64,000 bases of DNA from NCBI GenBank assembly GCA_023511585.1, contig JAIMBF010000007.1:1-64000 (forward strand), given 5' to 3'. Positions within the stretch are counted from its first letter, which is position 1. Every line of letters begins with the position of its first letter. This document shows, piece by piece, positions 44,794-54,206 of this stretch. The notes below the pieces were generated by a model. It was not told the origin of the DNA. It saw only the letters and a program-made list of their open reading frames with translations, and searched no databases. Both the position numbers and the translations under genes were made by a program. This DNA comes from Terriglobia bacterium (lineage in GTDB: Bacteria; Pseudomonadota; Alphaproteobacteria; Acetobacterales; Acetobacteraceae).

Positions 44794-45572
44794 TCAAGCC
44801 CGTAGCGGCACTACCTCGCCGGAGGGAATGGTCTCCCCCATGAGGTCGAGGATACGGCGCGCGAAGCCCTTGAAACCCGCCATCAGCCTCGTGCCGCGGG
44901 TCACCGGAAATACCAGCGGGCCATCGCCGAGGCGCGGCAGAGAAGCCAACAAGTTGCAGACGGGACGGGAAAGCTGCCCACGCTCCGCCCGGTTTTGGTC
45001 TCCGCCAGCACGGCAACGCGGCGTCCTAGGTCGATATCCTGCCAGCGGAGCGCTAAGGCCTTCCGCCGCGCGTAACGCCCGGCCGAGGTCTCCATACTCG
45101 GCTTCCGTGAGGCGCCGCTCGCGCTTGTTCTCGGCAAATTTGCGAATGCCATGCGCCGGGTTGTCATCCCGTAACCCGTGCTGCACGGCATAGGTGAAGA
45201 TCGCCCCAAGCAGCCCGACGGTGCGCGTAGCAACGCTGCGCCCACCGCGGATATTCAAGATGCCCCTGGGTTTGCCTTTGCGAGTGCGGGCGCTCGCGCC
45301 GGCGGCAACCGCGTGCATGAGACGCTCCACGTCGCGGCGAGTGACGGATTTCACCGCCATGCGGCCAAGCAGCGGCACAATATGCCCTTCGATGCGCCCT
45401 CGGTCGGATACAAGGGTTATCGATCCAAGGATTAAAGGCCGCTTCGGCCGCCCACCGCGCACCAAGAGACGCCCCGCCTCGGTATCGGCGAGATAACGCG
45501 CGCAGAAGGCGCCACGGTTACCAACTTGCGCTTTTTTCTCACGCTCCACCGCCGGGTCATTACCCCTCGTGC
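44794..45572 (-). pseudogene. Degenerate tyrosine recombinase (phage-type integrase)
   Basis: The SAM-like core-binding region is intact (GRIEGHIVPLLGRMAVKSVTRRDVERLM and IFTYAVQHGLRDDNPAHGI). Then the frame is broken: ALALRWQDIDLGRRVAVLAETKTG lies in another frame, and the first frame resumes at LPRLGDGPLVFPVTRG. The catalytic C-terminus with the HxxR box and tyrosine is missing. Frame shifts plus loss of the catalytic end make this a pseudogene. It abuts the stop of the NmrA-like gene, marking the island's right edge. Confidence 0.85.
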
Positions 45573-46472
45573 TTACCCGCGCGGCGGGGCGAGAAGCGCC
45601 GCTTTGTGCGCCGTGAGGAAGTCGCGCACCGACTGGCCGGGCCGGCCGGTGAGGGTTTTCAGATCGTCGGTGACAATGTTCATATAACCCTGCGCCATCG
45701 CTTCGTCGAACGAGACGAAGACCCGCGCGAGGAATTCGGAGAGGCCCTTTTGCACCATCGCCCGCACCAAATCCGCAGGAGGCAGCGGCACATAGGGAAT
45801 GGTTTTGCCCGCAATCTCCGAGAGGATTGCCGCCACGTCGGCTTGGCTTAACGCTTCCGGCCCGGTGATGGTCAGGGTTTTCTTTCCGCTCTCTTGCGTC
45901 AACGCCGCAGCCGCCGCGCGGGCGCAATCGGCGCGGGTGACATAGCCGGTCTTGCCGTCGGCCGCAGCGGCAAAATGCTTGCCCATGGCGATGCTCTGCG
46001 GACCGTTCATCAGCAGAAGGTCGGTGTAGAAGTTGTTGCGCAGGATGGTGTAGTCGAGCCCCGTGCCGGCAATGAGCTTCTCGGTCTCCTGGTGATCGTA
46101 CGCAAAGCCGATCGGGCTTTCGGGCACCGGGCCGACGAACGAGGTATAAACGATATGCCCGACCCCGGCCGCTTTGGCCGCTGCGACGGCGTTGGAATGG
46201 GCCGGAAGCCTTTTGCCGCGTTCCAGATCGTCGGTTGAGATGATCAGGATGCGCTTGCCGCCGGCGAAAGCCGGGCCGAGCGAGGCGGGGTCTTTAAAGT
46301 CGCCCTTGCGGACATCAACGCCTTTGTTCCGCAGATCGGCAAGCTTTTCGGGGTTGCGCGTCACCGCGATGATGGGCCCTGCGCCTGCCTGCAGAAGCTG
46401 ATCGACGACCAGCCGGCCGAGTTGGCCGGAAGCGCCGGTAACGATGAACGGTCCGTTTTGTCGGGTTGCCAT
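45573..46472 (-). CDS. NmrA/QorB-like NAD(P)-binding oxidoreductase
   Basis: A 299-residue Rossmann protein: FIVTGASGQLGRLVVDQLL is the NAD(P)-binding N-terminus, and VGHIVYTSFVGPV and GYVTRADCARAAAAAL follow the atypical SDR pattern of NmrA/QorB (NAD(P)H:quinone reductase 2) proteins. GAGGAG precedes the ATG. It is transcribed with the DODA gene (44 bases apart), and an HxlR regulator is divergent, a familiar arrangement for quinone- or electrophile-responsive modules. Confidence 0.88.
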   Translation of the reverse strand: MATRQNGPFIVTGASGQLGRLVVDQLLQAGAGPIIAVTRNPEKLADLRNKGVDVRKGDFKDPASLGPAFAGGKRILIISTDDLERGKRLPAHSNAVAAAKAAGVGHIVYTSFVGPVPESPIGFAYDHQETEKLIAGTGLDYTILRNNFYTDLLLMNGPQSIAMGKHFAAAADGKTGYVTRADCARAAAAALTQESGKKTLTITGPEALSQADVAAILSEIAGKTIPYVPLPPADLVRAMVQKGLSEFLARVFVSFDEAMAQGYMNIVTDDLKTLTGRPGQSVRDFLTAHKAALLAPPRG

Positions 46473-46516
46473 GGCTTGTCTCCTCTTTCTGGTTTCGAAA
46501 ATCGGGCGCTATCGGC

Positions 46517-47332
46517 CTAGCCGAACCGAAACGCGCTCTCGACCGCGCCCATGACGTAATCTTCCAGCGTCTTGACGCCGCGATCCGCGCCGGCGGCGCC
46601 GGCGACGACGTGCAGCGGAATGAGGTGCTCCTCGCGCGGGTTGGCTTCGCGCGCGCCGGGAGCCCGATCCCAAGCCGCCAGCATCGCATCGCGTCGCGCG
46701 GGATCTTCCTGCGTGACCGCATCGGTCAGCCAACGGTCGAAGTCGCGCCCGCGCGGCTCACCGCCCCCGCCGCCCCGCATGGCGCGCATCATCACCGGCA
46801 GGTTGTGGTAAGTGTTGCCGGAGCCGAGGATCAGCACGCCCTCATCGCGGAGCGGGGCGAGCGCCCGACCGGCCGCAAGATGCGCCGAGGGGTCGAGATC
46901 AGCCCTGAGCGAGAGCTGAACGGTGGGGATCTCGGCTTTGGGGAAGGCCACTTTCAGCGGCACGAAAACCCCGTGATCGAAGCCGCGCAGCGGATCTTCC
47001 CCGACCGCAAACCCCGCGTTTTCCAAGAGCGCGCGCACCCGGGCCGCCAGGGCCGGATTGCCCGGCGCCGGCCAAGTGAGTTTGTAGGTGTGTTGCGGAA
47101 AGCCGTAATAATCAAAGAGAAGCGGCGGCGCGGGGTTGGTCTGCACGGTGAAGACCGGCGCTTCCCAGTGCGCCGAGATGACCAGCAGCGCCTTCGGCTG
47201 CTCGGGCAGGCTTGCGGGCAGCGCCGCGAGGAAGGCGCGGTGCCGCTCCCAGGTATCGGGCGGGTCCCAGTCCATGAAAAAGCACGGGCCGCCGCCATGG
47301 GGGATATACATCGTGGGTTGCCGCTGCGCCAT
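46517..47332 (-). CDS. LigB-type extradiol dioxygenase (DODA family)
   Basis: A 271-residue extradiol ring-cleavage dioxygenase of the 4,5-DOPA dioxygenase family. Metal-site signals are YIPHGGGPCFFMD near the N-terminus, ISAHWEAPVFTVQ, GFDHGVFVPLK and LGSGNTYHNL. It cleaves catecholic rings with non-heme iron or zinc as cofactor. The NmrA-like gene follows on the same strand. The real substrate cannot be inferred. Confidence 0.9.
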   Translation of the reverse strand: MAQRQPTMYIPHGGGPCFFMDWDPPDTWERHRAFLAALPASLPEQPKALLVISAHWEAPVFTVQTNPAPPLLFDYYGFPQHTYKLTWPAPGNPALAARVRALLENAGFAVGEDPLRGFDHGVFVPLKVAFPKAEIPTVQLSLRADLDPSAHLAAGRALAPLRDEGVLILGSGNTYHNLPVMMRAMRGGGGGEPRGRDFDRWLTDAVTQEDPARRDAMLAAWDRAPGAREANPREEHLIPLHVVAGAAGADRGVKTLEDYVMGAVESAFRFG

Positions 47333-47482
47333 CTCTTTGCCCTTTCCGCAATGGACTTCTCAAGATCGGTGGGGAGCGCGCCTGTCTTCGCGCGCCCCTT
47401 GCTTTCTTTAAGAGCGTGAGTAGTTTTTTTAAAGTAGGTACGGAAAAGTAACCATGAATGAACTTTTGAAAGCGACCCGGAA

Positions 47483-47857
47483 ATGAAACGCATCCTGCCG
47501 CCCTCTTGCCCGATGGATGCTCTTTTGCGGCTGCTGACCGGGCCCTGGACCATCTACATTCTGTGGGTTCTCTCCGAGCGCGGGCCGCAACGCTTTGGGG
47601 CACTGAAACGAGCGGTGCCCGGCATCTCGACGCGGATTCTGACCGAACGGCTGCGCATGCTGGAGCAAGCCGGCGTTGTCTGGCGCCGGCAGGCCCAGAC
47701 GATCCCCCCGGCGGTGACCTACGGCTTAACCGAGCGCGGCATGGAGCTGCGCACGGTGCTCGACGGCCTCGGCGAAATCGCCCGCCGCTGGCAGGAGGAG
47801 GGGAGGTTCGGCCAGCGCGCAGCGGCCGCGGAGGAGGTTACGGCGATATCCCGGTAA
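47483..47857 (+). CDS. HxlR-family transcriptional regulator
   Basis: A 124-residue winged-helix regulator. CPMDALLRLLTGPWTIYILWVL begins with the redox-sensing cysteine position of the family, then LKRAVPGISTRILTERLRMLEQAGVV is the recognition helix. It is divergent from the dioxygenase and oxidoreductase genes across 150 bases, so it probably controls them in response to quinones or aldehydes. Confidence 0.92.
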   Translation: MKRILPPSCPMDALLRLLTGPWTIYILWVLSERGPQRFGALKRAVPGISTRILTERLRMLEQAGVVWRRQAQTIPPAVTYGLTERGMELRTVLDGLGEIARRWQEEGRFGQRAAAAEEVTAISR

Positions 47858-48277
47858 GGCATCCACCGCCGCCTTTTGGAACGCGTTTGGAAACGGGGAT
47901 ATGCCGGCTTATTCCCCGTTGCGCATGGGGCGGTAACCTGCCCGGTCCGCATCGCGCCGGCACATCAGCCTGTCGTCGTCTGATCCCTGTCTTTCCGGAA
48001 TCTCCTGCGGCAGCTTTGGCCCTTCGCTGAGGCGAGGGCCCAGCGCGACCGATGCAACGGTCCAGAAGAACGCCGGAATTTTCCATGCTTGCCATGGTTC
48101 CTCTTCCTACCGTGGCCCAGCTTAGTAGGGGCACCACACGTTACCACGCCTTGACTCGATTTCGAGCGGCACCTATTGCTTTCATGCTTTGGGAGTATGC
48201 TCCGTAAAATGGAAAGAATATCAAGCGGTTGCCGCCCGCTATGGCAGGATCGAGAGCCAGTGCATAAAGGGGAAGCG
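47858..48277. other. Intergenic region, no supported gene
   Basis: About 420 bases between the HxlR gene and the LivJ-like gene. A short minus-strand frame exists but lacks domain or binding site. The promoter of the importer operon must lie toward the right edge. Nothing else recognisable. Confidence 0.5.
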
Positions 48278-49444
48278 ATGGTATTGACACGAAAGAGTTT
48301 CTTGAAGGCGATGCTGGCGGCAGCAGCTGCACCGTGCGCCGTGTCGGCCTATGCCCAACAGAACGGCCCCATCCTGATCGGGGCAACCGTGCCGATCACT
48401 GGCCCGCTCTCGCTGACCGGCAAACAGTATTACAACTCCCTGCTGATGGCCGAAGAGGACATTAACAAGGCCGGCGGCATCAATGGCAAAGACATCAAGA
48501 TCGTATTCGAAGATACGCAGGCCTCGAACAGCACCGCCGTCAACGCCTTCGTGAAGCTCGCGCAAGAGACAAAACCGGTGTTCTATTTCCTGTCGAGCTA
48601 CTCAACGCAGAACCTTGCCGTTTCGCCTGAACTGAAGAAAGTGCAGGTCCCCGCGATGTATGCCGGCGGCGCCGACGTAGTCGCCGAAGGTGGCAACGAA
48701 TGGATGTTCCGCATCCGACCGGCCGACAGCGTTTCGGCCGCGGGCATGGTACAGTGCGCGCTCACCGTGCTGAAGGCGAAAAAGCCCGGCATTCTCTATA
48801 TCCAGAATGACTTCGGGCAGGGCGGTGCGCAGACCAGCGCCAAGCGCTTCAAGGCCGCCGGCGTTTCCGTGGTCGGCATGGAAGCCTACGGCCAGAACGA
48901 CAAGGATTTCTCTGCGCAGCTGTTGAGCCTGCGCGGCAAGGGCGCCGACGTTATCCTGATATTTGACTATCCACAGGACGGTGCACTCGTACTGCGGCAG
49001 GCAAAGATGCTTGGCTTAACCACGCCGCTGGTGACTTCGTCTGCCGCGTTGGTGCCGGCCGCCCTTCAACTCCTCTCGCCTGCCGATCTGGACAATGTTT
49101 GGGGCGTGGTCGATACCTTCATGGATCCGAGCGTAGGTGGCCGCATGAAGCATTTCGTTGAGCGCTATAAGGCGAAATTCGGCACCGATGCGGATCCCTA
49201 CGGGCTTGCCTATTACGACGGCGCCATGTTGATGGCCGAGGGGATGCGCAAGGTCGGGACCGACCCCAACGCGCTGCGTGCGTGGCTCGCTGCGGTCAAG
49301 AACTGGCAGGGCATAGGCCACGTCTATACGTTTGACGATAAAGGTAATGGCGTCCACGATGTCGCAATCGTCAAGGCCAAGCCCGGCACCAAGGCGCTTG
49401 AGCTGGTGCAAACCGTCAATTTCAACAGCGCTGGCCCGCTGTAA
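48278..49444 (+). CDS. Branched-chain-amino-acid-type periplasmic binding protein (LivJ-like)
   Basis: A 388-residue binding protein with leader LKAMLAAAAAPCAVSAYA and mature start ILIGATVPITGPLSLTG, typical of HAAT-family LivJ/amide-binding proteins. GYGQNDKDFSAQLL-like and VILIFDYPQDGALVLRQA regions are standard. The start at 48278 follows GGGGAAG. It opens a seven-gene plus-strand operon with permeases, ATPases, an aminotransferase and hydantoinase. The ligand may be an amide, amino acid or hydantoin derivative. Confidence 0.9.
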   Translation: MVLTRKSFLKAMLAAAAAPCAVSAYAQQNGPILIGATVPITGPLSLTGKQYYNSLLMAEEDINKAGGINGKDIKIVFEDTQASNSTAVNAFVKLAQETKPVFYFLSSYSTQNLAVSPELKKVQVPAMYAGGADVVAEGGNEWMFRIRPADSVSAAGMVQCALTVLKAKKPGILYIQNDFGQGGAQTSAKRFKAAGVSVVGMEAYGQNDKDFSAQLLSLRGKGADVILIFDYPQDGALVLRQAKMLGLTTPLVTSSAALVPAALQLLSPADLDNVWGVVDTFMDPSVGGRMKHFVERYKAKFGTDADPYGLAYYDGAMLMAEGMRKVGTDPNALRAWLAAVKNWQGIGHVYTFDDKGNGVHDVAIVKAKPGTKALELVQTVNFNSAGPL

Positions 49445-49496
49445 CAAATGCGTCCGCGTGTGGGTACATCCGTAGGCCGACCGTCAACAGAAGACC

Positions 49497-50372
49497 GTGG
49501 CCGACCTTAGTCAGCTCTTGATCAATGGCCTTGCCATCGGCAGCGTCTACGCGCTCGCAGCGATCGGCTTCGTCATCGTCTATTCCGCAACGGGCGTGGT
49601 GAACTTTGCCGCTGGCCAGTTCGTCATGTTCGGTACTTTCGCTGGCGTCGCCATGCTCATCAATGCCCGGTTGCCATGGCCTAGTGGTTATGGCGCGGCG
49701 CTCGCAGCCATGGCGTTGTTCGGCGCGCTGTTCTTTTTCGTTGTCTACTTACCGCTGCGTAAGAGCCCTATCGTCACTATTATCGTGGCCACGGTCGCCG
49801 TCGGCATAACGATGCAGAACGTGGCTCTGCTGACCTTTGGCTCGTGGCCGTTCCGCCTTCCATCACCGGTGGAGGGATGGACCGTGACGATCGCGGGCAC
49901 GGTGGTCCCCGCGCATTTCGTGGCGGTGATCGTTGTCACCGCCGTCATGGTCGGCCTGCTGTGGCTCTTGTTCTATCGTACGCCGGTCGGCATTGGCATG
50001 CGGGCAGTGGCTCAGGACATCCAGGCCGCGCGGCTGATGGGTCTGAAAGTCAATCGTCTCCTGGCGCTGTCCTGGATTCTGGCCGCGCTGCTCGCCGGCG
50101 TCGCCGGGCTGATGCTCGGACCAATCTGGTTCGCCGACGTCAACATGGGCGATCCCATCGCACTTAAAGCCTTCGCCGCGACCATCATCGGCGGCTTTGG
50201 CAGCCTGCCCGGCGCCATCGTTGGCGGCATGTTCGTAGGGTTGAGCGAGGTGCTGGGCGCTTCTTACGTCTCCTCGGCATATAAGGACCTGATCTCTTTC
50301 GGCATCATGATCGGATTCTTGCTGGTGCGTCCTCAGGGCGTGTTCGGCGAGCGCATCCAGGACAGAGGCTGA
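49497..50372 (+). CDS. ABC permease, LivH-like
   Basis: A 291-residue permease with GVVNFAAGQFVMFGTF and the coupling region RAVAQDIQAARLMGLKVN. The start is GTG at 49497, without a strong ribosome binding site. The LivM partner follows 8 bases later. Confidence 0.92.
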   Translation: MADLSQLLINGLAIGSVYALAAIGFVIVYSATGVVNFAAGQFVMFGTFAGVAMLINARLPWPSGYGAALAAMALFGALFFFVVYLPLRKSPIVTIIVATVAVGITMQNVALLTFGSWPFRLPSPVEGWTVTIAGTVVPAHFVAVIVVTAVMVGLLWLLFYRTPVGIGMRAVAQDIQAARLMGLKVNRLLALSWILAALLAGVAGLMLGPIWFADVNMGDPIALKAFAATIIGGFGSLPGAIVGGMFVGLSEVLGASYVSSAYKDLISFGIMIGFLLVRPQGVFGERIQDRG

Positions 50373-50380
50373 GCCGGCCC

Positions 50381-51358
50381 ATGCGGGTACCGTTCCTCAT
50401 CACCGCTGTCATTGTCAGCGCCGGTGTCCTTTTGTCTCTCGTGCTGCCAGATTATCATCTGCGTCTGCTCAACCTTTCGGTCGTCTCGGCCATCGCCCTA
50501 ATCGGCCTAAATTTTGCGTTCGGCTACGCCGGCTTGATTTCGCTCGGTCATGCTGCCTTTGTCGGCATGGGCGCCTATGGTCTTGCCATCCTGACCACGC
50601 GCATGGGCTGGTCACCGTGGCGTGCGATGCTGGTGGCGACTACGGCAACGGCCGCCTTCGCCGGGCTGATTGGCTTGCCCCTGCTGCGCCTGAAAGGACA
50701 TTATCTGGCGCTGGCAACGCTCGGCCTCAATGTCTCGTTCTATATTGTTGCCGCTAACTGGATCGATCTGACCGGCGGTACCAATGGCATATCCCGCATT
50801 CCTGAACTCACCATCGCGGGCCGAGCGATTGCCGGTGAGCGGCCATTCCTATGGTTCGGCCTAGCCGTCCTGGCGGCGATCACCATTGTTGCCTTCATGA
50901 TCCATACGTCTCGCTACGGGCGGGCAATGATCGCTGTGCGCGACGATGAAACCGCCGCGGCTATGAGCGGTATCGATGTGACGATGACCAAAATCGCCGC
51001 TTTCGTGCTGTCGGCGGTCTGCGCGGCGATCGCCGGCTGTCTGTTCGCCTGCCACGTGCGTTTCGTCGCGCCGGAGGATTTCAGCTACGCGCACTCGATC
51101 ACCTATCTCGCGATGCTCATCGTGGGCGGCGAGAGCACTATCGTAGGCGCCATTCTCGGCGCGGCTGTGCTGACCTTTCTGCCCGAATGGCTGCGTTTCT
51201 TGGGCTCGGCCTATCTTGCCTTCTTCGGTCTGATGATGCTGGCCATTCTGGTCTTCCTACCGTCCGGCATTGCCGGGCTCGGTCGCTATCTGCCGCGCCT
51301 GCGGTCGCCAACGCGCGCGGCGCCCGCGTCCGTCTCTGCGAAGGAGTTAGGCCCGTGA
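50381..51358 (+). CDS. ABC permease, LivM-like
   Basis: A 325-residue permease with GLISLGHAAFVGMGAYGLAI and the coupling loop MIAVRDDETAAAMSGIDV. The 3' end overlaps the ATPase start by 4 bases (GTGA). Confidence 0.93.
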   Translation: MRVPFLITAVIVSAGVLLSLVLPDYHLRLLNLSVVSAIALIGLNFAFGYAGLISLGHAAFVGMGAYGLAILTTRMGWSPWRAMLVATTATAAFAGLIGLPLLRLKGHYLALATLGLNVSFYIVAANWIDLTGGTNGISRIPELTIAGRAIAGERPFLWFGLAVLAAITIVAFMIHTSRYGRAMIAVRDDETAAAMSGIDVTMTKIAAFVLSAVCAAIAGCLFACHVRFVAPEDFSYAHSITYLAMLIVGGESTIVGAILGAAVLTFLPEWLRFLGSAYLAFFGLMMLAILVFLPSGIAGLGRYLPRLRSPTRAAPASVSAKELGP

Positions 51359-52092
51359 GCATTCTTCAGGCACGTGCCATCACCAAGCAGTTTGGCGGCC
51401 TTTTGGCGCTGTCGGCCGTCGAGCTGACGATTGCGGCGGGCGAATTCGTCGCGGTGATCGGTCCGAATGGCGCCGGCAAGTCGACGCTGCTCAACATACT
51501 GACCGGATTGTTGATGCCGGACGGCGGGCAGGTGTTGTTCGATGGCAAGGACATCACGCGGCTCGCGACGCATAAGCGCGTCCGCTCCGGCCTCGGGCGG
51601 ACCTTTCAACACGGGCGGACTTTTGCGCGCCTCACCGTCTTGGAGAACGTGATGATCGGGGCGGCCATTCGCGGCGACCGCACCGAACGAGCGATCCGCG
51701 ATGCTGCTTTAGCGGTGCTTGATCAGATGGGGCTCGCGGCCGAAGCGAATGAATCCATCGGCTCACTGTCCTATGGGCGGCGGCGCATGGTGGAATTGTG
51801 CCGTGCGCTGGCGTGCGAGCCGCGCGTCCTGTTGCTGGACGAGCCGGCTGCCGGCTTGAACTCCGGCGAGGTCGATCAACTGGTCGACCGGCTCACCGAG
51901 CTGCGGGCGCGGCAGCAGCTCACGATCGTGCTCATCGAACACAATATGGGCATGGTGATGCGCCTCGCCGAGCGTATCGCCGTTCTGAATTTCGGCCGCA
52001 AGATTGCGGACGGACCCCCTGCGCAAGTTCAGGCCGACCCGGCGGTTTTGTCGGCCTATCTTGGCCATGGATATAATCGTGCTAGTGTGTGA
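51355..52092 (+). CDS. ABC ATPase, LivG-like
   Basis: A 245-residue ATPase: GPNGAGKSTLLNILTG, SYGRRRMVELCRALA and VLLLDEPAAGLNSGEV. Starting with GTG at 51355 after AAGGAG gives the LivG length. It overlaps the LivF-like gene by 26 bases. Confidence 0.93.
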   Translation: MSILQARAITKQFGGLLALSAVELTIAAGEFVAVIGPNGAGKSTLLNILTGLLMPDGGQVLFDGKDITRLATHKRVRSGLGRTFQHGRTFARLTVLENVMIGAAIRGDRTERAIRDAALAVLDQMGLAAEANESIGSLSYGRRRMVELCRALACEPRVLLLDEPAAGLNSGEVDQLVDRLTELRARQQLTIVLIEHNMGMVMRLAERIAVLNFGRKIADGPPAQVQADPAVLSAYLGHGYNRASV

Positions 52093-52786
52093 CGATCTAA
52101 CCGTCGCCCATGGCGACGTCGTGGTCCTGCATGGGATTACGCTCTCTGTCCAGACGGGCGAAACTGTCGCACTACTCGGGGCCAACGGCGCCGGCAAGAC
52201 GACGCTGCTGCATACGATCTCCGGCCTTAATGAAGTCCGCTCCGGCGACATTACCTTCGAGGGCAAGTCGATTGCGCGATTGTCGAGTGACCGACGCGTG
52301 GCGCTCGGCATCGCCCAGGCGCCGGAAGGTCGTCGTATTTTCCCGGGGCTGACGGTCGAGGAAAACCTCATTCTGGCGACCGTATCGTGGCGCCGCTGGC
52401 ATCAGTCGATCGCGGATGATCTTGCGCGCGTGTTCGAACTGTTTCCGCGGCTCAAGGAGCGGCGGCGGCAGTTGGGCTGGTCGTTGTCCGGGGGCGAACA
52501 GCAGATGCTCGCCATCGGGCGTGCTTTGATGTCGCGACCGCGGCTGTTGCTGCTCGACGAGCCGTCTCTTGGTTTGGCGCCCCGGCTCGCCGAGGAAGTC
52601 TACGAGCGCATCACACAGATCGGCGACGCTGGGCTGACCATTCTGGTGGTCGAACAGAACACGGTTCTAGCGCTCGCGGTGGCAGATCGCGCTTATGTGC
52701 TGGAGAATGGTCGCATTGTGCTGGAAGGGCCCGCTGATAAGGTCAAGCACAATGCCCGCGTGCGCGAGGCCTATCTCGGCCGTTGA
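52067..52786 (+). CDS. ABC ATPase, LivF-like
   Basis: A 239-residue ATPase with GANGAGKTTLLHTISG, WSLSGGEQQMLAIGRAL and LLLLDEPSLGLAPRL. ATG 52067 is taken as the start; the frame continues upstream into LivG. It precedes the aminotransferase gene closely. Confidence 0.93.
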   Translation: MDIIVLVCDDLTVAHGDVVVLHGITLSVQTGETVALLGANGAGKTTLLHTISGLNEVRSGDITFEGKSIARLSSDRRVALGIAQAPEGRRIFPGLTVEENLILATVSWRRWHQSIADDLARVFELFPRLKERRRQLGWSLSGGEQQMLAIGRALMSRPRLLLLDEPSLGLAPRLAEEVYERITQIGDAGLTILVVEQNTVLALAVADRAYVLENGRIVLEGPADKVKHNARVREAYLGR

Positions 52787-52812
52787 AAGCGAAGCAAGGA
52801 GTGAAAAATAGG

Positions 52813-54132
52813 ATGTATCCCGATCTCACATCGCGTTCTAAATCGCTCTACGATCGCGCGCTCGCCAGTATGCCGGGTGGCAACACGCGCACAACAGTAT
52901 TCATGAAGCCCTATCCAATTTATGCCGCGCGGGGCAAAGGCTGCCGTGTATGGGACGTGGACGGGAACCAGCTGATCGACTGCATCAATAATTTCACCTC
53001 GCTCATCCATGGCCATGCGCACCCAGCGATAATCGAGGCAACCACGCGTCAGTTGGCGCTCGGAACAGCGTTCGGCTTGCCCACCGAATCCGAGCTCGAC
53101 CTTGCCGAATTGTTAGTGGCACGGTTGCCGTCGGCCGATCAGATACGGTTTGCCAATTCCGGCACCGAAGCGGTGATGATGGCGCTAAAGGCCGCGCGTG
53201 CGTTCACCGGCCGGCCCAAGATCGCCAAATGCGAGGGCGCCTATCACGGTTCCTACGACTACGCCGAAGTAAGCCTTGATCCGACGCCGGCGAACTGGGG
53301 TGGCAATAATGCGCCGGTATCGGTCCCCTATGCTAAGGGCACGCCCGAGAACGTACTCGCCGACGTCATCGTCATTCCGTTCAATGACGTCGATGGCGCC
53401 GTCCGCCTCATTCGCGAGCACAGCAAGGAGCTTGCCTGTGTGCTGGTCGATCCGATGCCGAACCGCGCCGGTTTGGCGCCTGCCGACAAATCGTATCTCC
53501 AAGCACTACGAGAGGTCACGCGCGAGGTCGGCGCGCTTTTGATATTCGACGAAGTCATCACCTTCCGCCTCGGTTATCACGGAGCGCAGGGGCTTTGGAA
53601 CATTGACCCCGACCTAACCACGCTTGGCAAGATCATCGGCGGCGGTTTTCCGGTAGGTGCCATTGCCGGACGCGCCGAGGTCATGGCCGTATTCGATCCG
53701 CGCCATGGTAAGCCGGCGCTACCCCATGGCGGGACCTTCTCGGCCAATCCGGTCACTATGCGCGCGGGTCTGGCGGCAATGCAGCTGCTTGATCAAGCGG
53801 CTTTTGCGCGCTTGAACGCCATGGGCGAAGCTGTTCGCACCGGTATCAACGAGGCGTTCAAGCGCAGCGGTGTGCCAGGGAGCGTGGTCGGGCTCGGCTC
53901 GCTTCTTAAGGTCCACTTCAGTGCCCGGCCGATCCGCGACTATCGCTCGGCCTACATGACCGAAGAGGAGGCCAAGCATCAGGCCATATTTAACCTCGGT
54001 CTGCTTAACCGGGGCATTCTGGCCGCCGGCTATGGCCTCATGGCACTGTCAACGCCAATGACGGATGCTGACATCGCCATGATCGTCGCAGCAGCAGAGG
54101 AAGCTCTGTCGGATGTAGCCGCAGCCGCCTGA
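52813..54132 (+). CDS. Class III aminotransferase-fold PLP enzyme
   Basis: A 439-residue PLP enzyme of the glutamate-1-semialdehyde aminomutase group. It shows SGTEAVMMALKAAR, EGAYHGSYD, IFDEVITFRLGYHG and the PLP lysine in TLGKIIGGGFPVGA. The start at 52813 is preceded by AAGGAG; TTG and GTG starts upstream are poorer. Members include omega-transaminases and, in a few cases, racemases such as caprolactam racemase. Placed between an importer and hydantoinase genes, a racemase or transaminase acting on a cyclic or carbamoylated amino acid is plausible but unproven. Confidence 0.85.
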   Translation: MYPDLTSRSKSLYDRALASMPGGNTRTTVFMKPYPIYAARGKGCRVWDVDGNQLIDCINNFTSLIHGHAHPAIIEATTRQLALGTAFGLPTESELDLAELLVARLPSADQIRFANSGTEAVMMALKAARAFTGRPKIAKCEGAYHGSYDYAEVSLDPTPANWGGNNAPVSVPYAKGTPENVLADVIVIPFNDVDGAVRLIREHSKELACVLVDPMPNRAGLAPADKSYLQALREVTREVGALLIFDEVITFRLGYHGAQGLWNIDPDLTTLGKIIGGGFPVGAIAGRAEVMAVFDPRHGKPALPHGGTFSANPVTMRAGLAAMQLLDQAAFARLNAMGEAVRTGINEAFKRSGVPGSVVGLGSLLKVHFSARPIRDYRSAYMTEEEAKHQAIFNLGLLNRGILAAGYGLMALSTPMTDADIAMIVAAAEEALSDVAAAA

Positions 54133-54206
54133 CGAGGATGGCCTGCGTCCTGGGGATTTGAATTTAGCGCAACGCTCGCTCGGTTTTCTGTCTTAAGAGG
54201 TACTCT

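Larger units (their letters stand above)
42265..45572. mobile_element. Remnant genomic island at tRNA-Arg
   Basis: The segment from the tRNA 3' end to the NmrA-like gene holds a trbB fragment next to the tRNA, a macro-domain-protein remnant, a TIGR04255 gene, a toxin-antitoxin pair and a broken tyrosine integrase at the far end. Integrase plus tRNA plus a conjugation gene is the layout of an integrative conjugative element or genomic island. Most conjugation genes are gone. I found no convincing flanking direct repeat; the best match near the integrase end is nine bases. Confidence 0.75.

Noticed and set aside
45540-45580. Possible attachment-site repeat of the tRNA 3' end
   Set aside because: The best match with the tRNA-Arg end is CGCCGGGTC, nine bases, which is expected by chance in GC-rich DNA.
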